Source: Streptomyces albireticuli (GTDB taxonomy: Bacteria; Actinomycetota; Actinomycetes; Streptomycetales; Streptomycetaceae). Taken from it: a stretch of 64,000 nt of DNA. Positions 42,687 to 51,775 of the stretch are shown here, piece by piece; positions within the stretch are counted from its first letter, which is position 1; each line of letters opens with the position of its first letter. Both the position numbers and the translations under genes were made by a program. The stretch covers positions 372,001-436,000 of the forward strand of contig NZ_JAJQQS010000004.1 of assembly GCF_021228125.1 (NCBI RefSeq). Direction: 5' to 3'. The notes under the pieces are model-generated. The model saw nothing but the letters and a program-made list of their open reading frames with translations. It searched no databases and had not been told where the DNA came from.

Positions 42687-42705
42687 GTGGAGTATGGTTC
42701 GCCCC

Positions 42706-43696
42706 ATGACTACGTACGCTGTACTTAGTGAAGGTCTGGAGAAGCGTTTCGCCGGTGTCCACGCGCTGCGTGGCCTCGATCTGGCCGTGCCGGAGGGCAC
42801 GGTGTGCGGCCTGCTCGGGCCGAACGGCCCGGGAGAAGTCGCCGAGCGCGGGCCGCCTCCTGACGACACTCCTCACCCCCGACGCGGGCTCCGCCCGCGT
42901 CGCCGGGCACGACGTCGTGCGGGCGCCGGGCGAGGTCCGCCGCGCGATCGGCGTCACCGGCCAGGCCACCTCGGTGGACACCGATCTGACGGGCCGCGAG
43001 AACCTGCGGCTGTTCGCCCGGCTGCACCGGCTGCGGGGCGACACCGCGCACGCCCGCGCCGAGGTGCTGCTGGACCGGTTCGGCCTCGGCGCGGCGGCCG
43101 ACCGCCCGGCCCGCACCTACTCCGGCGGCATGCGCCGCCGCCTCGACCTGGCCGCGAGCCTGCTCACCCGGCCCCGGGTGCTCTTCCTCGACGAGCCGAC
43201 CACGGGCCTCGACCCCGCCAGCCGGAACGCCATCTGGGAGGTGGTCCGCGAGCTGACCCTCTCCGGCACCACCGTGCTGCTGACCACGCAGTACCTGGAG
43301 GAGGCGGACCAGCTGGCCGACGACGTCGCGCTGATCGACCAGGGCCGGGTCACCGTGCGCGGCACTCCGGACGCGCTGAAGGCGGAGATCGGCTCCTACG
43401 CGGAGGTGGTCGTCGCCGAGGAGGCCGCGCTGCCCGGGGCCGCGGTGGTCCTGGACCGGCTCACCGGCAACCGCCCGGCCCTGGACGCCGGGCGCCGCAC
43501 CGCCGGCGCGGCGACCACGGACGCCTCGCTCACCCTGCCGCGCCTGGTGCGCGAGCTCGACGCGGCGGGCGTGCCCATCGTGGACGCCGCGCTGCGCCGG
43601 CCCACCCTGGACGAGGTCTTCCTACGCCTCACCGCTCCCGCCGACGCCACGACCGGCACCGACACCGACACCGACACCGAGGGGATCGCCGCATGA
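42706..43696 (+). pseudogene. Drug ABC transporter ATPase with frameshift in Walker A
   Basis: ATG 42706 opens an ABC ATPase frame (MTTYAVLSEGLEKRFAGVHA) that reads GPNG-PGE at the P-loop and then loses the family. From about 42833 the next frame gives EKSPSAGRLLTTLLTPDAG and continues as a normal drug-ABC ATPase: Q-loop TGQATSVD, signature YSGGMRRRLD, Walker B RVLFLDEPTTGLDP, then the C-terminal domain to 43696. One extra base (or two missing) lies between 42826 and 42835. Even after repair the loop would read about GPNGPGKSP instead of GPNGAGKST/T. Either a true broken gene or a local sequencing/assembly error. The stop overlaps the permease start (ATGA). Confidence 0.8.
42711..42727. promoter_or_regulatory. 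Operator O2 TACGTAC-GCT-GTACTTA
   Basis: One mismatch from a perfect palindrome; it starts 5 nt inside the ABC ATPase gene, 41 nt (about four turns) from O1 centre to centre. Confidence 0.65.
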
Positions 43697-44478
43697 CCGC
43701 CTTCGTCCTGTCCGACAGCCGGGCCATGCTCGGCCGCAACCTCCGGCGGATGCGGCACGCGCCCGGACTGTTCGTCATCACCATGACCATGCCGGTGACC
43801 ATGCTGCTCTTCTTCGGCTACGTCTTCGGCAGCGCGATGGTGGTGGCGGACGGCGGCTACCGCGCCTATCTGGTGCCGGGCCTGCTCGTGGCGACCGCCG
43901 TCAACGGCGTCATGACCGCGATGCTGGCCTCCGCCCAGGACTGCCAGCGGGGCGTCATGGACCGCTTCCGCACGCTGCCGATGAGCCGCTTCGCGATCCC
44001 GGCCGGGCAGACCGCCTCGGACGTGCTGCTCGCGGCGCTCGGCCTGGTGCCGCTGGTGCTGTGCGGGCTGGCGGTCGGCTGGCGGATCGAGGGCGGACCG
44101 GCCGGCGCGGCGGGGGCCTTCGCGCTGCTGCTGCTCTTCCGGCTGGCCACGGCCTGGACCGGGCACTACATCGGACTGCTGGTCGGCACGGAGGAGGCCG
44201 CCGGTCAGCTGGGCGCGGCCACCTTCATGCTGCCGCTGCTGTCAAACGCTTACGTGCCGACCGACGGGATGCCGGGCTGGCTGCGGACGGTGGCCGAGTG
44301 GAACCCGATCAGCGCGGTCGTCACCGCCTGCCGGGACCTCTTCGGCAACGGCGGTCCGGCAGCGGACGTCTCCTGGCCGGTCGCCCATCCCGTCCTGGCG
44401 TCGGTCGGGTGGTGCGTCCTGCTGCTGGCGGTGTTCGTGCCGCTCACCGTCCGGCGGTACGGGCGCGACTCGGCCTGA
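43693..44478 (+). CDS. ABC-2 type permease of the drug exporter
   Basis: 261 aa with six hydrophobic segments and the ABC-2 pattern MDRFRTLPMSR and PLLSNAYVPTDGMPGWLRTVAEWNP (quoted in part). ATG overlaps the ATPase stop. It is intact and needs the preceding ATPase to work, so its activity depends on whether the frameshift is real. Confidence 0.9.
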   Translation: MTAFVLSDSRAMLGRNLRRMRHAPGLFVITMTMPVTMLLFFGYVFGSAMVVADGGYRAYLVPGLLVATAVNGVMTAMLASAQDCQRGVMDRFRTLPMSRFAIPAGQTASDVLLAALGLVPLVLCGLAVGWRIEGGPAGAAGAFALLLLFRLATAWTGHYIGLLVGTEEAAGQLGAATFMLPLLSNAYVPTDGMPGWLRTVAEWNPISAVVTACRDLFGNGGPAADVSWPVAHPVLASVGWCVLLLAVFVPLTVRRYGRDSA

Positions 44479-44634
44479 CGGCGCGTCGGCGGGAGGCCGG
44501 ACGGCGAGCGGCGGGAAGGTCTCGGGGCGGGCGGGCGGCAGCGCCGTGCGACCGCCCCCGGGGAGAGGGTGCGCGGCCGACTGCGCCTGTCCGGGCCGGC
44601 GCGGCGGGCTCCGCTGTCCGGGCCGGGTGCGGGG

Positions 44635-44898
44635 TCAGCCGTGGTTGCCGAACAGGGAGCGGCGCAGCCGCTTCAGGGGCGCCAGGAGCGAGACCTTGGC
44701 GGTCCGGCCCTGCTTGGCCCGCGTCTGGTCACGCGAGGTCAGCTCACGCATGAGCAGGGTCGCGCCCTCGACCTCCCGCTGAGGGACGGCGGGGCCGCCC
44801 AGCACCGCGAGATGGCGGTCGAGCCGCGCGCTGGAGGCGCTGCTTTTGCAGTTGATGGCGGGCACTCGAGCCCGCCCGCGCATTGCTATCTGATCCAT
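44635..44898 (-). CDS. Small conserved Streptomyces hypothetical protein
   Basis: 87 aa from ATG 44896-44898 with GGGGAGA six nt upstream. The basic C-terminus ends LLAPLKRLRRSLFGNHG. It has one Cys (AINCKSS) and no signal or membrane segment. Not recognised; the good ribosome site and long divergent promoter region before the kinase gene support a real gene. Confidence 0.55.
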   Translation of the reverse strand: MDQIAMRGRARVPAINCKSSASSARLDRHLAVLGGPAVPQREVEGATLLMRELTSRDQTRAKQGRTAKVSLLAPLKRLRRSLFGNHG

Positions 44899-45140
44899 CG
44901 AAGTCTCCCCACCCGTACGAGGCACCCGGCCCAGGCAGGGTAACCCTACCGCCCCTTTCCGTCACCCACGCATCGGCGGTGCCGATTCACCGTTACGTCA
45001 AGGGCGTTGACGAACCTGGCGTGAACCTGCCGTCACTGTGGGCGAGTTGATCGGGACCGGAATGTGCGTAACCGGGGGCAATCACGCTCCGTTGCGGTAC
45101 ATTCACCCGGAATCACTCTCTCGCGGGAGGGGACCCGGCG

Positions 45141-46811
45141 ATGAGCGGGGATTTCGGGGCTTCCGGGGACGGCCGGGCGGCCCGGCTGGTGGCGGGCCGT
45201 TACCGGCTCGTGGACCGGCTGGGACACGGCGGCATGGGCGTGGTGTGGCGGGCCCGTGACGAGCTGCTGGACCGCGAGGTGGCCGTGAAGGAGGTCCGCG
45301 CGCCGGCCGGCCTCCTCGAGCACGAGGTGACCCTGCTCCACGCGCGGCTCGAGCGCGAGGGGCGCGCGGCGGCGCGGATCGCGCACCCCAATGTCGTCAC
45401 CGTCCATGACGTGGCGACCGAGGACGGCCGCCCCTGGATCGTGATGGAGCTGGTCCGCGGCCTGTCGCTGGCCGACGTCCTGGAGGCGGAGGGGCGGCTC
45501 GCACCGGCGCGCGCGGCGCACATCGGCGCGGAGGTGCTGGCCGCGCTCCGAGCCGCCCACGGGGTCGGCGTGTTGCACCGCGACGTGAAGCCCGGCAACG
45601 TCCTCGTCGCCGCCGACGGCCGGGTGGTCCTCACCGACTTCGGCATCGCGACGGTCCAGGGGAACACGGCGCTGACCCGGACCGGCGAGCTGGTGGGCTC
45701 CCCCGAGTACCTCGCGCCGGAGCGCGCGCTGGGACGTCCGCCCGGCACCGCCTCGGACCTCTGGTCGCTCGGGGTGATGCTGTACGCCGCGGTGGAGGGC
45801 TTCTCGCCGTTCCGCCAGGACACCCCGCTGAGCACGATGCGGGCCGTGGTGGACCAGGTGTTCCCGCCGCCGCGCCGGGCGGGAGCCCTCACGCCCGTAC
45901 TGGAAGGGCTGTTGCGCAAGGACCCGGCGGAGCGGCTCGGCGCGGCGGAGGCGGAGCGGATGCTGCGCGCCGCGGCGGCGGGCGCCGCCCCCGTCGGGCG
46001 CGCGCCCGACGTCCCGTACGCCCCGACCGTCGTCGCGCACTCCGCGCCCCCGGCGCCGGACAGGGCGCGCGCCGGCGGGGACGCGCCGCGCGGCCCCGAT
46101 GCCGACGGTCCGGTCGCCCCCGCCGGACCGGACGGCGGGCGGCGGAAGCGGACGGGACCCGTGGTGGCCGCGGCGGTGCTGGTCACCGCCGCGCTGGCGG
46201 GCGGGCTGGCCTGGGCGCTGGCGGGCGGTGACGACGAGCCGGGCGGCGATGCCTCGGCACGCGAGGGCAAGGACGCCGTGGCCGGCTCGTCCCGGGCCAC
46301 CGGAGCGGCCTCCGCCGACGGCCCGGCGCGGGTCGCGCTCGACGCCGTGCGCGACCGCTACACCGGCCCCTGCCCGCCGCCGGCGGCGGCCGCGCCGGCC
46401 TTTTCCGCGACCGTCACCGTCGGGCGTGTGCCGGTGGAGGTCACCTACCGCTGGGTGACGGGCAGCGGTAAAGTCACGGACGGCGGCTGGCGTACCGAAC
46501 GCTTCACCGAGCGGCGCACGACCGTACGGCACACGGAGTCCGGGCGCCGGGCGACGGACCCGGGCAAGGACTGGATCGCGATGGAGATCAGGAGCCCGCA
46601 GCGACTGACCTCCTCCCATGTCTCGTTCACGGTGGACTGCCGGAAGGAGCCGAAGGACGGCACCTCGTCACCCGCCCCGCCCTCACGTCCCGGCTCACCG
46701 AGCGGCCGGGGAAAGCCGTCGGCGTCGGCGGGCGCGCCGTCGGGCACGGAGGGCACGGACGGCGGTACGACCTACGGCGGCGCCGTGGGGCCGGGCCGTT
46801 CAGGCGGCTGA
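45141..46811 (+). CDS. Membrane Ser/Thr protein kinase (PASTA-less PknB type)
   Basis: 556 aa. Kinase domain about 20-280: glycine loop GHGGMG (28-33), Lys50, HRDVKPGN with Asp148, DFG (166-168), APE (192-194). A Pro/Ala linker and a single TM (about 340-361) lead to an extracellular domain of about 190 residues with a Cys pair and a Ser/Pro/Gly-rich tail; no PASTA repeats. RBS GGGAGGGG. It probably senses an external signal. Its 3' end overlaps that of the SGNH gene by 12 nt, in opposite orientation. Confidence 0.93.
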   Translation: MSGDFGASGDGRAARLVAGRYRLVDRLGHGGMGVVWRARDELLDREVAVKEVRAPAGLLEHEVTLLHARLEREGRAAARIAHPNVVTVHDVATEDGRPWIVMELVRGLSLADVLEAEGRLAPARAAHIGAEVLAALRAAHGVGVLHRDVKPGNVLVAADGRVVLTDFGIATVQGNTALTRTGELVGSPEYLAPERALGRPPGTASDLWSLGVMLYAAVEGFSPFRQDTPLSTMRAVVDQVFPPPRRAGALTPVLEGLLRKDPAERLGAAEAERMLRAAAAGAAPVGRAPDVPYAPTVVAHSAPPAPDRARAGGDAPRGPDADGPVAPAGPDGGRRKRTGPVVAAAVLVTAALAGGLAWALAGGDDEPGGDASAREGKDAVAGSSRATGAASADGPARVALDAVRDRYTGPCPPPAAAAPAFSATVTVGRVPVEVTYRWVTGSGKVTDGGWRTERFTERRTTVRHTESGRRATDPGKDWIAMEIRSPQRLTSSHVSFTVDCRKEPKDGTSSPAPPSRPGSPSGRGKPSASAGAPSGTEGTDGGTTYGGAVGPGRSGG

Positions 46812-47630
46812 GGCGAAGACCGGCAGATAGCCGCCCGACTGCCCGGCGGCGTTGGGGTGGTAGGACTCGTCCACGGGCAGCGCCACGCTGTTGAGCCAGG
46901 GCTTGCCGGAGCAGATCTCGTGTCCGGCGAACGTGGTGTTGATGTCGGCGTAGGCGAAGCCGTGATCAGCCGCGCGCTTGGCGATGACGGTGTCGATGTG
47001 GTCGGCCGCGGCGTTGATGGCGGAGCGCTTCTTCTCGCTCAGCCCGCCGATACAGCCGCCGCCGAGGTGGTAGAAGCGCGGGTAGCCGATGACGACGACC
47101 CGGGCGGCGGGGGCCTTGGCCGAGATGGCGGAGTAGACCTTGTCCAGCTGTCCGGGCAGGGTGCCGCTGATGTACGCGCGCGCCCGGTCGATCCGGCTCA
47201 GGCAGGCGCTGTCGCCGTTGAACACGCAGGTCGTCATGGTGTCGGCGAATCCCGCGTCGTTGCCGCCGACGCTGATGCTGACGAGCCCGGTGGAGGCGCT
47301 CAGCGGGCCGAGCTGGCCGCTCAGCACATCACCCGTACGGGCGCCCGAGCAGGCCGTGAAGGCGAAGCTCGACGGCTTGTGGGCCGCCGCCCAGAGGGCG
47401 GGGTAGGCCTTGGTGCTGCGCTTGCAGGAGCCGCTGTTCGCGTCGTAGCCGCCGGCGCCGACGCCCGAGGAGTAGGAGTCGCCGAGGGCCACGTAGCCGG
47501 TGGCCGCGGCTCTCTCCGCGGGTCTCCGCTCCGCTTTCCCGTCGGCGTGCGCGACCCCGCCCACACCGAGGGTGAGGGCGGCGGTCAGGGCGAACGCCGA
47601 TACGGAACTCACGAACCAGGACAGTTTCAT
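46800..47630 (-). CDS. Secreted SGNH-family esterase/lipase
   Basis: 276 aa. Sec signal (about 1-29, ending AHA-D) after AAAGGAGA. Block I GDSYSSG with Ser52, block III GGND, and the C-terminal block V with DESYHPNAAG (His258). Six Cys in the mature part probably form disulfides, as in Streptomyces SGNH lipases. Resembles S. coelicolor SCO1725 from memory. Confidence 0.92.
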   Translation of the reverse strand: MKLSWFVSSVSAFALTAALTLGVGGVAHADGKAERRPAERAAATGYVALGDSYSSGVGAGGYDANSGSCKRSTKAYPALWAAAHKPSSFAFTACSGARTGDVLSGQLGPLSASTGLVSISVGGNDAGFADTMTTCVFNGDSACLSRIDRARAYISGTLPGQLDKVYSAISAKAPAARVVVIGYPRFYHLGGGCIGGLSEKKRSAINAAADHIDTVIAKRAADHGFAYADINTTFAGHEICSGKPWLNSVALPVDESYHPNAAGQSGGYLPVFASAA

Positions 47631-47922
47631 GGACTCTCCTTTACCAGGGTTTCCGGTGTGTCCTGGATAGCAGCCACGGAGGGTTGCCGGAAGTGTCCAT
47701 GTCAAAACTGCGGGGAAAGGGAAGCGGTCGGCTTCGCGACGGGAAAGATTTCTGACGAGCTGCCAGTTTTTCGCCGAAGTTCATTCGACGGAAAGACTCC
47801 GGTTTCCACCCCGACGGCGTAACCGGAGGCCGTTTGCACGGCCTTCACATCTTGACGGGCCTCCGCCGATTGCGCGACATTGAAGGCTTCGGCATCCGGC
47901 GCTTCGGGGGGCAAAGTCGCCA

Positions 47923-48381
47923 ATGCAGAGCTTCACAGATCCCACCGGTCTCACCGATCCCAATAGTCCGTCCGAACCTTCGATCGACGAATGCGGCGAC
48001 ACCGGGAGGAGACCGCCGGCCGGGGATTCCCTCCCCATGGCGGCGGGGGCCGCCGCGGCCATCGCGGGAACGGGCGCCGTGCTCGCGCTCGCCGACATCG
48101 GCTCACCGCTGCGGGCACCGCTCACCCTGTTCTTCCTGATCGTCGCGCCCGCGTGCGCCGTGGGGGCCGCGCTGCGGGGGCTCGATCCGCTCAGCCGGTC
48201 GGTGGTGGCGGCCGGCGGGGCCGTGGCCGTCGATCTGCTGATCGCGCAGACCATGCTCGCGCTGCACGTCTGGACGGTGCGGGGCGGTGTGGCCGCGGTC
48301 GCGGCCGTCAGCCTCCTTCTGTTCCTGCTGGCACACGCGCGGCGCCACCGGGGTCGCACGGAGAGAAGTCGGACGTCCTGA
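47923..48381 (+). CDS. Small membrane protein of the polysaccharide cluster
   Basis: 152 aa; hydrophilic N-terminal 40 residues, then three to four TM segments, and a basic Arg-rich C-terminus. Its stop is 1 nt before the next start. Opens the exopolysaccharide operon. Weak ribosome site. Function unknown. Confidence 0.65.
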   Translation: MQSFTDPTGLTDPNSPSEPSIDECGDTGRRPPAGDSLPMAAGAAAAIAGTGAVLALADIGSPLRAPLTLFFLIVAPACAVGAALRGLDPLSRSVVAAGGAVAVDLLIAQTMLALHVWTVRGGVAAVAAVSLLLFLLAHARRHRGRTERSRTS

Positions 48382-48382
48382 G

Positions 48383-49477
48383 GTGAACATCAGCGTGTAC
48401 CGCCCGGGCGAGCTCACAGCGGCCGACCGGGCGGCGTGGACAGCTCTCCAGTCACGGGCGGTGGCGGACGGCTCGCCGCAGCTCGCGAATCCTTTCCTCG
48501 CACCGGAGTTCGCCCTGGCCGTCGGCCGCTGCCGGGGCTCCGCCCGGATAGCGGTGGTCCGCGAGGACGGCGAGCCGGTGGGTTTCTTCCCTTATCAGCG
48601 GACCCCGCTGGGCGTCGGCCGGGCGATAGGTCTCGGGGTCTCGGACGCCCAGGGGCTGGTGCACGGCCCCGGGTTCCAGTGGGACGCCCGCGAGCTGCTG
48701 CTCGCCTGCGGGCTGTCCGTCTGGGAGTTCGACCACCTGGTGGAGGGCCAGAAGCCGTTCGAGACCGGCGCCTCCGGTTCGTACGCCTCCCCGGTCGTCG
48801 ACGTGGAGCAGGGCTTCGGCGCCTACCTCGCGACGCTGCGCAAGCAGTCGCCCAAGTTCACCCGCACCACGCTCGCCAAGGAGCGCCGGATGTCCCGGGA
48901 CCTCGGCGACGTGCGCTACGTCCACGACGAGCGCGATCCGGACGTCCTGCGCACCCTGGTCGGCTGGAAGTCGGCCCAGTACCGAAGAACGGGCCGCAGC
49001 GACCGCTTCGCGCGGCCCTGGATATCCCTCCTGGTCGAGCAGCTGTTCCACACCCGCACCGAGTCCTTCGCGGGGCTGCTCTCGGTCCTCTACGCCGGCG
49101 ACCGCCCGCTCGCGGCCCACTTCGGGCTGCGCTCGCGGTCGGTGCTCGCCTGCTGGTTCCCGGCGTACGACCCGTCGTTCGCCAAGTACTCCCCGGGCCT
49201 GGTGCTGCATCTGCGGATGGCGGAGGGGGCCGCCACCGGGGGCCTGGCCTACCTGGACCTCGGGCGCGGCGAGAAGGCGTACAAGGACTCGCTGAAGACC
49301 AGGGAGCTCAGCGTCTCGGAGGGCTGGGTGACACGCCGTCATCCCGTCGCGCTGGGGCACCGGATACGGCGCGCGCCGGTGCGGGCGCTGCGCAACACCG
49401 TGCTGGCCCGGCCGGAACTCTTCGAACCCGCGGACCGATTGCTGAAACGCATGGGGCGCATTCGCGAAGGCGGGTGA
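48383..49477 (+). CDS. GNAT_6/CelD-like acyltransferase (BioF2-like domain)
   Basis: 364 aa from GTG 48383, 1 nt after the previous stop. Region 160-320 resembles the acetyltransferase-like domain of CelD/FemAB proteins: KQSPKFTRTTLAKERRM, LVGWKSAQYRRTGR, GDRPLAAHFGL, and YLDLGRGEKAYKDSLKT. Such proteins occur in exopolysaccharide and cellulose clusters and may acylate a sugar or lipid intermediate. Confidence 0.8.
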   Translation: MNISVYRPGELTAADRAAWTALQSRAVADGSPQLANPFLAPEFALAVGRCRGSARIAVVREDGEPVGFFPYQRTPLGVGRAIGLGVSDAQGLVHGPGFQWDARELLLACGLSVWEFDHLVEGQKPFETGASGSYASPVVDVEQGFGAYLATLRKQSPKFTRTTLAKERRMSRDLGDVRYVHDERDPDVLRTLVGWKSAQYRRTGRSDRFARPWISLLVEQLFHTRTESFAGLLSVLYAGDRPLAAHFGLRSRSVLACWFPAYDPSFAKYSPGLVLHLRMAEGAATGGLAYLDLGRGEKAYKDSLKTRELSVSEGWVTRRHPVALGHRIRRAPVRALRNTVLARPELFEPADRLLKRMGRIREGG

Positions 49478-49506
49478 GGCGCATTGCGCCGTTAATGCGC
49501 CCCTAA

Positions 49507-49524
49507 TGCGCCGTCAACGGCGCA
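49507..49524 (+). terminator. Short hairpin after the CelD-like gene
   Basis: TGCGCCGT-CA-ACGGCGCA, 8-bp arms, preceded by repeated AATGCGCC. Weak terminator or processing site. Confidence 0.4.
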
Positions 49525-49898
49525 CAACGTCAACTGGACGTGTGAATCGGGCGCAAAAAACACCCAAAGGAGGAGTCACCGCACCACCTCTTGCCATACA
49601 GTCTCAAGCATCAATACCGTCGTACATCCACCCGCATCGGCCCATCGGTAAGCGGCTCAAGGGGAGGGCTCAAGCGTTGCGATGGTGCCCGGGGCGGGAG
49701 CGCGGTGGGGGGTGCCGCGTTCGGTAGGACCACAGTCGCCGAGTCGCGTACCGCGCGGTCGGCAGCCGTTGCATCTCACCTTGCCCATGCGGTGATTCAC
49801 GCCGCCCGGGCCTGGGTGAGTACCCCCTTTTCGAACCGGATACGTCACCGGACCGCTCGGGGAGAGCGGTCCACCGGACGAGAGGGAAATCTTCCATC
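49525..49898. other. Promoter region of the glycosyltransferase operon
   Basis: No gene seen. 374 nt with AAAAAA/CAAAGGAGG near 49553-49573, which resembles a ribosome site but leads only to a short frame. Likely carries the promoter for the GT2-deacetylase-flippase operon. Confidence 0.4.
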
Positions 49899-50714
49899 AT
49901 GAGTTCCTTCCTGCGGCCCGCGGCCGATCAGGAGCCGGCGACGGCCGGCCCATATCGCCCGGTGAGCTCGCATTTCGCGATAGCGCCACCGGTGAGCGTC
50001 GTGATCCCCGCCATGAACGAGGCCGAGAACCTCCCGTACGTCTTCAAGACGCTGCCGGAGTGGATCCACGAGGTCGTCCTCGTCGACGGCAACTCCACGG
50101 ACGACACCATCGGGGTGGCCCGCGCCCTGTGGCCGGGGGTCAAGGTCGTCCAGCAGCTCGGCAAGGGCAAGGGCGACGCCCTGATCACCGGGTTCGCGGC
50201 CTGCTCGGGCGAGATCATCGTGATGGTCGACGCCGACGGCTCCGCCGACGGCAACGAGATCGTCAGCTATGTCTCCGCGCTGGTCGGCGGCGCGGACTTC
50301 GCCAAGGGCTCCCGCTTCGCCAACGGCGGCGGCACGGACGACATGACGCCCATCCGCAAGCTCGGCAACCGCGTCCTGTGCTCCCTCGTCAACCACAAGT
50401 TCGGCGCCCGCTACACCGACCTGTGCTACGGCTACAACGCCTTCTGGAAGCGCTGCCTGGACGAGATCGCCCTGGACTGCGCCGGCTTCGAGGTGGAGAC
50501 CCTGATGAACATCAGAGTCGTCAAGGCCGGACTGCGCGTCCAGGAGATCCCGAGCCACGAGTTCGTCCGCATCCACGGCGCGAGCAATCTGCGGGCCGTG
50601 CGCGACGGACTGCGGGTCCTGAAGGTCATCCTGCGGGAGCACGGCGCCCGGCGCGGGCGCCGCCCGCAGCGGCTCGCCATCGCGCCCGCAGCGAACCGCG
50701 GGGAAGTGTCTTGA
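49899..50714 (+). CDS. GT2 glycosyltransferase (dolichol-phosphate-mannose synthase-like)
   Basis: 271 aa. SVVIPAMNEAENLP, VVLVDGNSTDDT and the metal-binding DADGSAD (111-117) define a GT-A inverting transferase. GARYTDLCYGYNAFWKRCL is typical of polyprenyl-phosphate glycosyltransferases. No membrane segments, so it works at the inner membrane face. First gene of the translationally coupled run to 56518. Confidence 0.92.
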   Translation: MSSFLRPAADQEPATAGPYRPVSSHFAIAPPVSVVIPAMNEAENLPYVFKTLPEWIHEVVLVDGNSTDDTIGVARALWPGVKVVQQLGKGKGDALITGFAACSGEIIVMVDADGSADGNEIVSYVSALVGGADFAKGSRFANGGGTDDMTPIRKLGNRVLCSLVNHKFGARYTDLCYGYNAFWKRCLDEIALDCAGFEVETLMNIRVVKAGLRVQEIPSHEFVRIHGASNLRAVRDGLRVLKVILREHGARRGRRPQRLAIAPAANRGEVS

Positions 50715-51775
50715 GCACCACTCCCCCGCCGGGCGTGTCGGTGGTCATCTGTGTCTACACCGAGGACCGCTGGGGCGACATCCTCGCCGCGGTGGCCTCG
50801 GTGGCAGGCCAGTCCCTGCCCGCCCTGGAGATCCTGGTGGTCGTCGACCACAACCCCGCCCTGCTGCGACGGCTCGCCAAGCGGTACGGGGACGACGGCG
50901 CCGGCGCGCCGGCCGACCGGGTCCGGGTGCTCGCCAACGCGGGCCCCCGCGGCCTGTCGGCCGGCCGCAACACCGGCATCGCCGCCTCCTCCGGCGAGGT
51001 GATCGCCTTCCTCGACGACGACGCGGTCGCCGAGCGGGACTGGCTGCGGCACTTCGCCGAGGCGTACGCCGACCCCCGGGTCATGGCGGTGGGCGGGCGC
51101 ACCAGGCCCGTCTGGGAGTCCCGGCGGCGGCCCGCCTGGTTCCCGGAGGAGTTCGACTGGGTGGTGGGCTGCACCTATCGCGGCCTGCCCCCCGGGCGGG
51201 TCCGGGTGCGCAACGTCCTCGGCGGCAACGCCTCCTTCCGCCGGTCCGCGTTCACCGTGGCCGGCGGCTTCGCCAGCGGCATCGGGCGGGACGGCGACCG
51301 GCTGCCGCTGGGCTGCGAGGAGACGGAGCTGTGCATCCGGCTCACCCGGGCGATGCCGGAGGCGGTGGTGCTGATCGACGACCGCGCGGTCATCCACCAC
51401 CGGGTGCCGGCCGCCCGCGAGCGGTTCCGCTACTTCCGCACCCGCGCGTACGCCGAGGGCCTCTCCAAGGCCCTGGTGTCCCGGAGCGTGGGGGCGCGGG
51501 ACGGGCTGGCGACGGAGCGCCGCTACGCCACGCGCGTGCTGCCCGCGGGCGTGGCGCGCGGGGTGCGGGACGCCCTGCTCGGCCGGGCCGGGGGCGCGGG
51601 ACGGGCGGGGGCGATCGTGGCGGGTGTCGCGGCGGCGGCGGGTGGCTACGCCCTCGGCCGGGTCCGTGCGTACCGGGGCGGAGGCCGGTACGCCGTCGCG
51701 GGGGTCACGGACGTGGCGGACGTCCCGGCGCCGGCGGTGCCTCCCGACCCGCCCCGACCGGAGGCCGGCCCATGA
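50711..51775 (+). CDS. GT2 glycosyltransferase
   Basis: 354 aa from a TTG (50711-50713) that overlaps the previous stop (TTGA), preceded by GGGGAAG. N-terminal GT-A domain: SVVICVYTEDR, NAGPRGLSAGRNTG, and the DXD-like LDDD (101-104); later EETELCIRL is the acceptor-side motif. A hydrophobic patch (about 305-325) could anchor it to the membrane. The TTG start fits coupled translation. Confidence 0.88.
   Translation: MSTTPPPGVSVVICVYTEDRWGDILAAVASVAGQSLPALEILVVVDHNPALLRRLAKRYGDDGAGAPADRVRVLANAGPRGLSAGRNTGIAASSGEVIAFLDDDAVAERDWLRHFAEAYADPRVMAVGGRTRPVWESRRRPAWFPEEFDWVVGCTYRGLPPGRVRVRNVLGGNASFRRSAFTVAGGFASGIGRDGDRLPLGCEETELCIRLTRAMPEAVVLIDDRAVIHHRVPAARERFRYFRTRAYAEGLSKALVSRSVGARDGLATERRYATRVLPAGVARGVRDALLGRAGGAGRAGAIVAGVAAAAGGYALGRVRAYRGGGRYAVAGVTDVADVPAPAVPPDPPRPEAGP

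Noticed and set aside
42706..43696. Programmed frameshifting as the explanation of the ABC ATPase break
   Set aside because: There is no slippery heptamer or downstream structure, and the local sequence also departs from the Walker A consensus.
42694..44478. A single 594-codon ABC protein spanning ATPase and permease
   Set aside because: The middle of this frame is out-of-frame ATPase sequence without family motifs; only the first about 43 codons and the permease part are real.
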